Part shown: piece after piece, positions 12,006-22,600 of the stretch
Position numbering within the stretch: position 1 is the first letter of the stretch
Layout of the letters: every line of letters starts with the position of its first letter
Assembly: GCF_963855985.1 (NCBI RefSeq)
Contig: NC_087097.1
Location: 5,799,001 to 5,863,000 of the forward strand
Reading direction: 5' to 3'
Source: Ostrinia nubilalis
Lineage: Eukaryota; Arthropoda; Insecta; Lepidoptera; Crambidae
Length of the DNA stretch: 64,000 bases
Notes under the pieces: model-generated
What the model was told of the DNA's origin: nothing
The model's database searches: none
What the model saw: the letters and a program-made list of their open reading frames with translations, nothing else
Made by a program: the position numbers and the translations under genes

Positions 12006-12531
12006 TAATACACTGACATACAACATCTGATTGTATATTGATGTCACTTTGTACTAATGAAAGTACAGTTAAGCACAAAAGCACGTCAAAATAACTGTCT
12101 GTGCAAAATACTAATACAAAATTCTACAGTGTTTTTATCTTGATGTGCTATCGTCAGAACATTCTAATAATATCGGCACAATTTATCTAAAGATGAGTGG
12201 GTAGGTAATATTGATATTGGTTTGTGATCTGGACGAAAATTAATTCGATATTCGTTTGATGTTGGTACATAATTATTTATAAATCAAACTCTAAAGATCC
12301 GTAATCTTTTGACGTAAAAGCTAAAAACCACAGTCATTCCAGACGTTTACAAAACAACCCTTTAATGACTCAAATTCATACACCGCCTTTGAAATTGCGT
12401 CTGACGCTAAAAGATGAAATGTCGTTTTTCAATTAGACGCATTTAATGATGCGCGGTAAGTGTTTCACGCGGATTTGTGACGTCACTTCTGTGCGGTGAC
12501 GTCTCTAGTGTACGTTCAGACTTTGGTACCA
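12006..12531. other. stretch without a recognisable gene
   Basis: No coding signature. Around 12,395-12,510 the GC content rises (GCGTCTGACGC, GTGACGTCAC), without a recognisable family. Confidence 0.35.
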
Positions 12532-12650
12532 TCTATACTTATAATAAATCTGTAGAGAGGTCAATTCTGTACATGAAATATATTTTCAAAATAACTATCA
12601 GGGGGTGATTAGTGATCGATACTGATGCCAAAAATGCAATCAGTAAAATT

Positions 12651-12652
<2 letters not shown>

Positions 12653-12703
<51 letters not shown>
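12653..12703 (+). repeat. (TCTG)n microsatellite
   Basis: About 12 uninterrupted TCTG units inside Helitron copy 1. It creates a spurious open frame of repeated SVCL. Confidence 0.95.
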
Positions 12704-12800
12704 ATGTTCCTTATAGAAACAAAAACTACTCGACGGATTTTAACGAAACTTGGTACAATTATTCTTCATACTCCTGGGCAGGTTATAGGATACTTAGGAA

Positions 12801-13283
12801 TTCCCACGGGAATGGGAATTAGCGGGAAAATCCTTTTGTATGTAAAATCTAAACCGCTTAAGTTAGACGCTTGAATTTTGGCATGTAGGTACCTTAGTAA
12901 ACTTAGAGCTTAGTTACAACAAGGAATTCCCGAAATTCCCACGGAAACGGGAACAAGAGGGAAAATCATTTTGTATGAAAAATCTAAACCGCTTAAGTTA
13001 GACGCTTGAAATTTGGCATGCAGGTACCTTAGTAAACTTAAAGCTTAGTTATAACAGGATATTGCAAAATTCTTACGGGAACGGGAGTTAGCGGGAAAAA
13101 ACATTTGTATGAAAAAATCTAAGCCACGTAAGATAGACGCTTGAAATTTGGCATGCAGGTACCTTAGTAAATTTAAAGCTTAGTTACAACAGAATATTGC
13201 AAATCTCTCACGGGAACGGGAGTTAGCGGGAAAAAACATTTGTATGAAAAAATCTAAACCGCGTAAGATAGATGAAGGGGGTA
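12801..13283 (+). repeat. tandem repeat, about 135-bp unit, 4 copies
   Basis: Units begin near 12,801, 12,936, 13,070 and 13,204. Each holds TTCCCACGGGAACGGG, then TTTGTATGAAAAAATCTAAA, ACGCTTGAAATTTGGCATG and CAGGTACCTTAGTAAACTTA. The first and last units are the most diverged. Confidence 0.85.
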
Positions 13284-13606
13284 AAACGGGATCCACGCGT
13301 ACGAAGTCGCGGGCGGCCGCTAGTCCTGAATAAATTACAAGCTACGGAGTTAGTTTGTTATGATTGGTAACTTTACTTGACCCCCGATTTTCGTGGAATC
13401 ATGGTGAGTAATTGTGCTAATAGAGACGAAATACAATCTCTTAAAAAGAGATCTGATTTTCATAGATTGATAGCGGTAAACGGGTAATCTATACTTATAA
13501 TAAATCTGTAGAGAGGTCAATTCTGTACATGAAATATATTTTCAAAATAACTATCAGGGGGTGATTAGTGATCGATACTGATGCCAAAAATGCAATCAGT
13601 AAAATT

Positions 13607-13608
<2 letters not shown>

Positions 13609-13683
<75 letters not shown>
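13609..13683 (+). repeat. (TCTG)n microsatellite
   Basis: About 18 TCTG units in Helitron copy 2. Confidence 0.95.
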
Positions 13684-13780
13684 ATGTTCCTTATAGAAAC
13701 AAAAACTACTCGACGGATTTTAACGAAACTTGGTACAATTATTCTTCATACTCCTAGGCAGGTTATAGGATACTTAGGAA

Positions 13781-14391
13781 TTCCCACGGGAACGGGTATT
13801 AGCGGGAAAATCCTTTTGTATGAAAAATCTAAACCGCTTAAGTTAGACGCTTGAAATTTGGCATGCAGGTACCTTAGTAAACTTAAAGCTTAGTTACAAC
13901 AGGATATTGCAAAATTCCCACGGGAACGGGAGTTAGTGGGAAAAAACATTTGTATGAAAAAATCTAAACTGCGTAAGATAGACCCTTGAAATTTGGCATG
14001 CAGGTACCTTAGTAAACTTAAAGCTTAGTTACAACAGGATATTGCAAAATTCCCACGGGAACGGGAGTTAGCGGGAAAAAACATTTGTATGAAAAAATCT
14101 AAACCGCGTAAGATAGACTCTTAAAATTTGGCATGCAGGTACCTTAGTAAACTTAAAGCTTAGTTACAACAGGATATTGCAAAATTCCCACGGAAACGGG
14201 AGTTAGCGGGAAAAAACATTTGTATGAAAAAATCTAAACCGCGAAAGATAGACGCTTGAAATTTGGCATGCAGGTACCTTAGTAAACTTAAAGCTTAGTT
14301 ACAACAGGATATTGCAAAATTCCCACGGGAACGGGAGTTAGCGGGAAAAAAAAATTGTATGAAAAAATCTGAACCGCGTAAGATAGATGAA
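13781..14391 (+). repeat. tandem repeat, 135-bp unit, 5 copies
   Basis: Unit starts near 13,781, 13,915, 14,050, 14,185 and 14,320, a strict 134/135-bp period. The unit is shared with Helitron copy 1. Confidence 0.85.
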
Positions 14392-14448
14392 GGGGGGGGG
14401 GGGGGGTAAAACGAGATCCACGCGTACGAAGTCGCGGGCGGCCGCTAG

Positions 14449-15179
14449 TAGTTATTAAAATAGCCACTAGCTAAAAAGCAGCTGATGAAAAAAAAAACTT
14501 GCTGTGAAATATTTCATACTTCACAGCCATTGCTGGAAGCGCTCTTGAGAAGTTTTCCCATACACTTTCATAGAGCAAGTATTGTCTCTTTGGCCGTGCA
14601 ATGCATGTATATCGCAAGTCATCTTATTTACCTACCTTCATTGTGTGATTTAGCAAGCGATCTATCTATTTATCTTTATCGTGCGATAGAAGATTGTTTT
14701 ATCATCATCATCTTCTCAACTGTCAAATAGTAATGAGAACTCGCACTCGTGTCAAATTTCGCTTTCGTAAACGAGACGATAGAGCGTCTTTTGTTTTAGA
14801 TTCTAGAACAATATTTGAATTATTTTTCTTTTAATTTCTTCTCCACGCTCCGTTTCACTCGAGTTTTTTTTTTAGTTTTTAAGGCAAAGACATCAAGTAG
14901 CTTACTGCGTACATACAGAACGTGTCAAGTGGTAGCACTGACTGTTTGTATGATTAATGGTCGGTCGTTAGACGAGTCGGTGTCTTTACCTATGCCGCTA
15001 ACTGCGCTTGCCTTTTTGTGACATGTCTAATCTGTGGCGGCGTTGTTGTTTATAACAACCTGCGCTTGTTTTTAAGCACATGTCATTGTTAACATGCATA
15101 CCTTAATAAAATGTCTATTTTATAAATTAAATTAAACTTTATACTATACCTACTCTACCATTATGATACCTATTATTTA
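14449..15179. other. stretch without a recognisable gene
   Basis: Open frames of 81 and 68 codons (14,485 and 14,815) have no recognisable domain. Confidence 0.35.
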
Positions 15180-15239
15180 GGCTGGTTTGCACCGGTTATC
15201 ATTATAGTTACGGTCAAAGTTAGGTGGTGCAACTCAGCC
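15180..15239 (+). mobile_element. MITE family A, internally deleted (60 bp)
   Basis: Keeps both termini (GGCTGGTTTGCACC and GGTGGTGCAACTCAGCC) but lacks most of the left half. It directly abuts the next copy. Confidence 0.65.
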
Positions 15240-15242
15240 TAA

Positions 15243-15503
15243 GGTTGGGTTGCACCATCTTACTTTAACTTTGACAAACGTTAAAAATCTGTCAAACTCC
15301 ATAACAAAAAACACCGGTTATCGTTAAAGTTACGGTCATAAAATCTGTCAAACTCTATACAAAATACACCGGTTGTCGTTATAGTTACGGTCAAAGTTAG
15401 GTTAGGCACCATCTTACTTTGACTCAAACAAACGTCAAAAATCTGTCAAATTCCATACAAAAAGCACCGGTTATTTGTGATTGTTACGGTTAAAATCTCA
15501 GCC
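15243..15503 (+). mobile_element. MITE family A, composite with internal duplications
   Basis: A 261-bp array in which the body (ATCTGTCAAACTCCATA... CACCGGTTATCG) is repeated about 2.5 times between one GGTTGGGTTGCACC start and one CTCAGCC end. TAA lies on both sides. Confidence 0.65.
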
Positions 15504-15834
15504 TAAGAATATAAAATTTACTGAGTGTTTTTTAAGTAATCTACCATAAAATTACTTTTAGAATATAAAAAATCGCAGAGTATAAGGTAAATAAACTAGG
15601 TTAATTATTCTTGCCTTTTGATTTTATTATTGGTTCAACAAAACTAGCTTTTATTTTGGTCTTTACTTCTAGACTTCTACGTATACTAAGTATTATGGAG
15701 AAGTGCCCATAACGTCTATTCCTTCAGCTCGCTATTCAACAAATAGAGATATTTTCCTGTAAAAAGTATCTAAGCTTTGAATCCATGCGTAACGTTACCA
15801 TGTAATGTGATACCAAATACATAAGGCTGAGTTC

Positions 15835-15942
15835 CACCACCTACCTTTAACAGTAACTATAACGATAACCGGTGATTTTTGTATGGAGTTTGACAGTTTT
15901 TGGACGTTTGTTAAAGTCAAAATAAGATGGCGCAACCCAGCC
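15835..15942 (-). mobile_element. MITE family A, TAA target duplication
   Basis: Starts GGCTGAGTTCCACCACCTA and ends GGCGCAACCCAGCC, with TAA at 15,832-15,834 and 15,943-15,945. The 3-bp TWA duplication supports PIF/Harbinger mobilisation. Confidence 0.75.
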
Positions 15943-15945
15943 TAA

Positions 15946-16373
15946 GTGAAATTCATATAATATAATAATATATGAATGACAAAATTACCTGCAAAATACC
16001 CAGTACTATAAAGTCCATAACAATAACCTTTAATAATGAGCTTACCTCATTAGTCCTGTTGCTAAGTTCGCTCAAGTTTTACTCAATTAGGACGATAATG
16101 AAAGAACCACGGGGCCCACAATGGGCATCATTAGGAACCGCGGTATGACCATTCATTTATTATCTGACACAATTAGTAGGAATCTGATTACTTTGGAGAC
16201 AGTCTTTGACGATGTGAAATGCACTTTGAGCATAATTAATTTGGTATCTAAGGAATTAATATTACTTTAAGGGATTCTTCACTTTTGCATCTTCATAATC
16301 TGTTTTTGTGCCAAATAAAAAAAATATTACACGTTACATTAATTCAGAATGCATGTGAATGAGTTCTTTGACT
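15946..16373. other. stretch without a recognisable gene
   Basis: No feature recognised. Confidence 0.35.
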
Positions 16374-16665
16374 TAAGGTCCCATGTCCCCTAGATGGGGC
16401 ACAAGGTGTCCACAACAGTCCTCCATCGCGTTCGGTCTTGAGCTTCGCGTTTGATCTCGCTCAGAGCCTTGCCGATTTTCTTCGCCTCGTCTGCTACAGT
16501 GCGCTGCCAAGTTTGCCTGTGGTGACAACGTTTCTTACTTGGGGGTTCCAATCCAAAGCCTGCTTGTTGATGTTATCGAGATCCCTTCGGAGAGTGTGGC
16601 CGATCCAATTCCACTTGCAGCGCTTGATTTGCTGGACGATCAGAATTTCGTGGCAGCGTTCCATG
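16374..16665 (-). mobile_element. second LINE family, ORF2 C-terminal fragment
   Basis: The minus strand reads 'ELDRPHSPKGSR', 'QALDWNPQ', 'LGSALQT.ADEAKKIGKAL' and 'QDRTRWRTVVDTLCP' across two frames. This is the known end of a non-LTR ORF2 of the type '...W..TV..E...LG..W.EI...AQDR..W...V.ALC'. It differs from the WTSYG family. GC content is higher than in the surroundings. Confidence 0.65.
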
Positions 16666-18501
16666 TAAATAGTTGAGGCAAAATCATCAAGATTATCATC
16701 CAGCCATTACCAGCTTTGCCTGTAATCGTCGGTCCATCGAGCAACAGTGAGACCTATGTCGTTTGCATAATTACAATACTCAACAAGGCGTACTTAATTA
16801 TAATTTTAACTATGCAATCAAATTAAAAACACTTCTTCTTACGCTTATTTTCTGTATTTATCTTTTATACTTAGATAAACATGAGTACCAGATTAGTCTT
16901 AAGCACACAACTGTAATAAGCATTGCTCGTTTTGACGAGCAAACTTAATTTATTCATTAAAATAAACGGGAGAGTACTTTTAATCCGTCTCAAATACGGC
17001 CTTAGAAGACGTTTACCCTCAAACATAATTAACCCATCTGGGTCCAATCCTAGTACTTGGTTCGTTTTCAGGGACTTTTTCTAAATTCCTCAAGAAAACC
17101 TACCATTCTATTATATCTAAGGAAATTCACCAAAGAATTTGTCCCGTCTTAATTAAATGTTGGTACGGCACATCAAGTTAGTCATTACTGTATCTTATTT
17201 TGTTGAAATAAGAGCGTTTTTGCAACAAAAATGTTAAGTCCGATGTACCGTTGTACATAAACCTTACCCTTTGGAAAGCCTTCATTAGAGTCATTACAGG
17301 CATAATACGGTAATGCATCTGAAAAACAAAACGACACGCCATTCTAAATTCTACTACCACGCAATAAGGGCTGCGTGGACTGAAAATTGTGTGGCTGACA
17401 TCAAATTTATTTGGGCCAAAATGTACAAGAGCCAACGACAAAAAAGAATGGTCTCCTCAGATTTACTTTACAAGGGCATCGTTAAACTAAATTGAGGTTA
17501 AGGTGGGCAAATACTAAAGTTAACGAGGTACAACGAAAAAGTTTCCTACAGAAGGAAATTAGGTGAATTGATTGCCTTTATAAATCACTAGCTCGAGGCG
17601 GAGGTCCTACCCATTTTTTGTTAGAGTTAAGGAATCTTTTACATGCAAATAACTATATCGAAATTTTTAAATTCATTTTAGGCTTATCCATGTAACTTGA
17701 AGAACAACGTTGTAAAACAAATTGTTTCTTTATTATTCTTTGTATTTTATAACACAGTTTTGATTCTATGATACAAGCGATCTTTAACAGAATGGCGGCT
17801 TTTCTCACTCATGAAAGGATAGAGTTTTTTATGATCTCATAATTTTTCTCGAAAATAATATTCTTTCTCTACATGAAAGGATTTCGATATTTTTTATATC
17901 AATAGAGTAGGTATCTAGCTCAAACATGTTGAATGTTCCAATATTTTAGATGAGTTCCCCAATATCACTAGTTGGATCGCTCGAAATATACTGTTTCATA
18001 AAATAAATTATAAAAACCTTCCACCGTAAATATAAATACAATTATTGTATATTTTAACTATTTTTTTTACTTACTACTTTTAAATAATGAAAAACTGCTT
18101 ACTGTAATATTGGGTAAAATTAAATTTTTCAGTTTACTATTTAAAATTACCCTGTTTTTCAGTTATGATGGAATTTTTGTAAATTAAGGGATTTTTGAAC
18201 AATTTGTGTACCCTAGATGACTGTGATAATATGATTAATATTTTGGCAAACACTCTTTCACTTTTTTTAGGTTGCTATACAAAACACAATATTGAAACAT
18301 AGTATAACCATTACAGACCTCATTTCTGATTCAAAACGCCGAGCGAAACTCTCCCTTAAAACTTCATAACACAATAATTACATGTTGTAATGTATTCCGT
18401 TCAAAGTTACGGGCACAAACAACTAAATAAGTTTACTATGTTACTATGGTCTTACATCAAACTGTAAAGTCAACGAATAAATGACTACTATTGTGTGAGA
18501 G
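16666..18501. other. long stretch without a recognisable gene
   Basis: AT-rich. Overlapping open frames at 17,178-17,495 on both strands have no domain I recognise. Confidence 0.35.
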
Positions 18502-18934
18502 TAAAGCCTTGATCACACGTACCGAGTAATCGGACGAGACAGTGCCCTCGGTGTGTATGAAGTTGAACATAGCGCCGAGTGATCGGCCGAGTGCTCGGCC
18601 AAGCAAAGCGGCGAGGGCGAGACAGTCTGTAGCTCGACTCCCGTTCTACGTACATACTAGGCCGAGTGTCCACCCTACCCGCTGCCCCGCACTGTCTCGC
18701 TCGCTCGCTCGGCAGGTCTGAACGTGCACTGTCTCGCCACTCGCCACTCGCCACTCGGCCAAATGATTGACGTCACGTCCACAGATTAGAGAAAAAGGAA
18801 AGTCTCAATAGAAGTGAATTGACTGTGCTAATTTCAAAACACGTGTGAACAGCTACTCGCTTACATCACTGTCTCGGCCGAGTAAACATTTTACTGTATC
18901 GCCCGTTTACTCGGTACGTGTGATCAAGGCTTTA
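18502..18934. mobile_element. MITE with 30-bp terminal inverted repeats, GC-rich
   Basis: Starts TAAAGCCTTGATCACACGTA (then CCGAGTAA) and ends with its reverse complement (TTACTCGGTACGTG...GGCTTTA). The 433-bp interior is GC-rich and full of CTCGGC/ACTCGCC steps, in sharp contrast to flanking AT-rich DNA. No protein is encoded; the 88-codon minus frame is an artefact of the GC-rich repeats. Confidence 0.75.
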
Positions 18935-19600
18935 ACGTTTGTTTATTTACCTTGCCGTTGTGGGAACGTGGATACTTCCCCGTATTTGTACGCATTGGCA
19001 AAATACGCGTGTATTCATGAATATTCTGATGACATTTTCAATTAACGGTAAATCCTGATTGTCTTTTAAAGTAGTGTGAATTACCATAAGAACATTAGTT
19101 TGAGAATATTAAACTGGTTGAAGAAAAGCGTTTCTATCTTCAGGAAAAGGAAAATTAATAGTATCAGATAGATAATATGCATACGCAATCAATCTTTGCT
19201 TTTATTATAATTATTTTAATAACAGTCGTATGTCTTGTCTAAACCATAAATATTCATTAACGATCATCCACGGTACTTTTTAGAAACATGACTGCAACAA
19301 AATTAATTCTTATTGGACGGTAAATAAGCCAAACTAATTTAGATATTGAGAAAACAACACCTTGTAGAGACAAGAACTGTCGAAGAAGGCCGCTTCATAG
19401 ATTTTGGTTTAAATCTTTTTTAAACACAAGGTAAAGATCACATTTTATTTTGACTAACATAGACCTAAAATTGAAATGGACTGTGTGTAAAAATTACTTT
19501 ATTTGAACAAAAACCTCTACAAAAAAATTAATACTGATAAACGAAAGCACCAGAATACGTCTGTTTTCACTTACCTCCGCCTATTTCTTTGTCTCATACC
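18935..19600. other. upstream region of the GalNAc-transferase gene
   Basis: No exon or repeat recognised. Distal regulatory elements cannot be judged by eye. Confidence 0.35.
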
Positions 19601-19610
19601 CATTAAGAGC

Positions 19611-19660
19611 TCAGTGTGTGTTTCTTATCCAACGATAAACGTCACTAAGTGTTAACCAAA
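19611..19660 (+). promoter_or_regulatory. candidate initiator and 5' UTR
   Basis: TCAGTG at 19,611 matches the arthropod initiator (TCAGT), placing transcription start near 19,613 and leaving a 5' UTR of about 48 bases. CGTCA at +28 to +32 fits a downstream promoter element at four of five positions. There is no TATA box in the -30 region. Inferred from motifs only. Confidence 0.35.
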
Positions 19661-22600
19661 ATGATAAAAAAAGCCTTGAAGATATTATCACTTCTGGTTG
19701 TGATGTGGCTGGTGTCTTTAGTGACTATAGTGACGGAGTTTCGACCAGGAAAGATGATGATAGTGGGCGACAATCGCACTTATGACCAGGCCTTAGATAT
19801 GTACAAATATAAGTACTGGAGCGATGGGGCTCCCTTTAACGAGTCCAACTTTGAAGGTATAATATTAATGTTTAAATAAATTACAGCTTTTTTCTTTGAT
19901 AATAAATAATTTCTGTCTAAAATAATGTAACTTGGATCAATTAATTACGGTGTCACAGGGGTAGGTAATGTAGATGGAGCTAGGAGATGGATTATAGAAA
20001 AGGCTTGGTTTACGAATCTTCAAGCCAAGTAAGTATCTAAGTATCACCTAATGATTTTTGGACGAGTTTTGGAATCTTAGTTTTGTAGCGGATGTGTATT
20101 ACTTACAGAGTGTATTTTCAGACAGGATTTTGAGGCACTTTCTATTAGATTTATTTTTGTTTATTTTGTTACAGTTTGGCAGCTATTAGAGCCAGTCAAA
20201 ACTGTGCTATCTGTAGATGACAAACTGTCAGCTGTTAAAAGTTACGACTTACCGCCAGGTAAACAGTAACACCATTTCACTTTTCTACGGCCAGGTCAAA
20301 GTAAATGCTGCCCGCATAATGTATGATAATATGATTACTTTGATAAGACCGCTGATCGCACCCAATGTGGCAAATCCTTCATTGTCTACAGTAAAGTTTT
20401 TTTAATGCAGTAATCATCTAATTTTAATAGTGAAAATATATTTGTACAGGTGTTGATGGCAAGCCAGTTCTCCTAAATGAAAATCTCAAAAACTACCTCA
20501 AGCATCAGGTCCAGAAAGGCTGGAAGAGTCACGCTTTCAACCAATTTGTCAGCGATATCATACCGTTGAATAGAAGTTTGCTAGACGTTAGAGATGACTG
20601 GTAAGAAAAAGTATTCAAATATTACGTGTTAGAATTTGAAGCTCTTAAAAAATATTTACCGTGAAGAATGTTTGGGTTTTCCATAAGTCAGAACAAACAA
20701 AAGTTTGATGTGCTATTAATTGCCACCGTAACATTTAAACAGTGTTATTTTGCTACAAAATATGATATTAAATTGTACTCAATTATTACGAACGACTGTT
20801 TAATCTTATGACTTGCTCTTGTAAGCTAATAATAATGCTTAAATTTATTTAACTGTCAAAATATATTTCTAAATGGACATTTTTTCTTCTTTTCTATCTA
20901 AAAATATCTCCAATGGGTGGGAGGTACCCTACGGGCCGTACCCAACGTAATTGGTTATGGAAAAGTAAAATGATTTCTTCGATTTTGATCCCAATGGAGA
21001 ATTTCGTTTCGTATTTAATTTCCTTTTTTTTCAATAGCCAGTAAAATTATGAAAAAGGAATTTTATTAATTTCAAGAATATAATAATTACTTTTTTACAG
21101 GTGCAAAACACAGAACTATTCAAAAGTGTTGCCACAAGCAACGATAGTGATATGCTTCCATAACGAAGCTTGGTCCACTCTGTTACGAACTGTCTACTCC
21201 GTTCTAAACAGGTCACCTGATACGCTTGTGAAGGAAATAATTTTATATGATGACTTTTCTTCGATGGGTAAGTCTTTTCATTCATTATCCTGGCTATACA
21301 GGAGTTGCAGCAGTGTGAACGAGAAGTGGGAATAGTCCCATTTTCATTCATTACATTCTTCAGTAGATTTAGCATGGATACATTGGATACACTTAGTAGA
21401 TTTATTTAGGGTTACGGGAAACCGCTGGGTGCAAATGGCATAAAAACTCTTCGTTGTTACGTTCTATGAGGAAAGCTTATGGTTAGCCCCACAATTAAAC
21501 TACTGCTTTAACTAGATAATGTTTCATAATTTTATTATCAGTAAATCTTAAAAAATCCTAGATCATCTGCTGAAGCCATTGGAGGAATATGTACGCTCAT
21601 TGCCCAAGGTCAGGCTACTACGAGCGCGTCGTCGTGAAGGCCTTATCAGGGCTAGAATGATTGCCATAAAAGATGTGACCACCCCTGTCATTGTCTATTT
21701 GGATAGTCACTGCGAAGCTACTGAAGGTATGATATAAATTATAGTTTTTTTTGTCTAGAATCTTGATGGTCTTTATGCATTTCTCTTAAGCAACTAAGAT
21801 GATGCAGCGACCCAAAGTGAGTCTTGGCCTCCACAATAATGATCACCATTAGGTCTGTTTTGCTCCATCTCTGACCAGTTCTTATCAGATTTATTGTCTC
21901 CAGGTTGGCTAGAGCCCTTACTGGAACGCGTAGCCAAAGACTCAACAAAAATCGCCAGCCCAGTTGTGGACTACATCCATGACACCACTTTCGAGTACAT
22001 AGCTCAAGACATCCATGAGCTACAAATCGGCGGCTTCAATTGGAACTTGAAGTTCCAATGGAACAGTGTACCTGGTGACGTGTTGCTAAAGAGAAAAGAT
22101 ATAGCAGCTCCTATCAAAACGCCTGTTATATCTGGGGGTCTTTTTGCTATCAGCAAGGATTGGTTCAAAAAATTAGGGTACTATGATGACGGCTTCGAGA
22201 TTTGGGGAGCTGAAAATCTGGAATTGTCGTTCAAAACGTGGATGTGTGGAGGTTCTTTGGAGATTGTGCCATGTTCACACGTGGGACATGTATTCAGGAA
22301 GAAATTCCCTTACAAGGGACAGAAGGGATCCTTGATCAGAAATTCTGTGAGGCTAGCTGAGGTATATAATCAAATCGTATAAGATATTTTTTACTGGAGC
22401 ACCCTTATTTATTTGATTTAAGGGTTCGATTGGAAAATAACTAAATATATCGATATTTTTTTTTATTAATGTTATCTTTTGAAACGAGAACTTACTTATT
22501 ATGCTCCGATTATGTATCCCCAAATATAATGTACAAAATAGGTATTCTTCCTATTTTTTTCACTCTTATTTGTACATTTCAGGTGTGGATGGACGACTAC

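Larger units (their letters stand above)
12532..13323 (+). mobile_element. Helitron copy 1 with microsatellite and 135-bp tandem repeat
   Basis: Inserted between host A (12,531) and T (13,324). It starts TCTATACTTATAATAAATCT and ends in CTAG after the short GC palindrome GCGGGCGGCCGC, both Helitron hallmarks. Inside are a (TCTG)n run, the conserved 'AAACTACTCGACGGATTTTA' core and four units of a 134/135-bp tandem repeat. It has no Rep/helicase and so is non-autonomous. It is nearly identical to the copy starting 165 bp downstream. Confidence 0.8.
13488..14448 (+). mobile_element. Helitron copy 2 with longer microsatellite and 5 tandem units
   Basis: Same family as copy 1, with the same TC start after A and CTAG end before T. 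It has a longer TCTG run (13,609-13,683) and five tandem units instead of four, so size differences between the copies come from both repeats. It ends in a run of 15 G (14,392-14,406) where copy 1 has only five. Confidence 0.8.

Noticed and set aside
12625..12822. Frame with repeated SVCL
   Set aside because: Translation of a (TCTG)n microsatellite inside a Helitron.
12653..14391. CRISPR-like array
   Set aside because: The periodic units are contiguous tandem repeats inside a Helitron in a eukaryotic genome, with no spacers.
18488..18754. 88-codon arginine-rich minus frame
   Set aside because: Lies inside the GC-rich MITE; composition is due to CTCGGC steps.
19959..20028. Including this interval as a coding exon of the GalNAc-transferase
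   Set aside because: It breaks the frame; joining exon 1 directly to 20,175 gives the full 604-residue protein.
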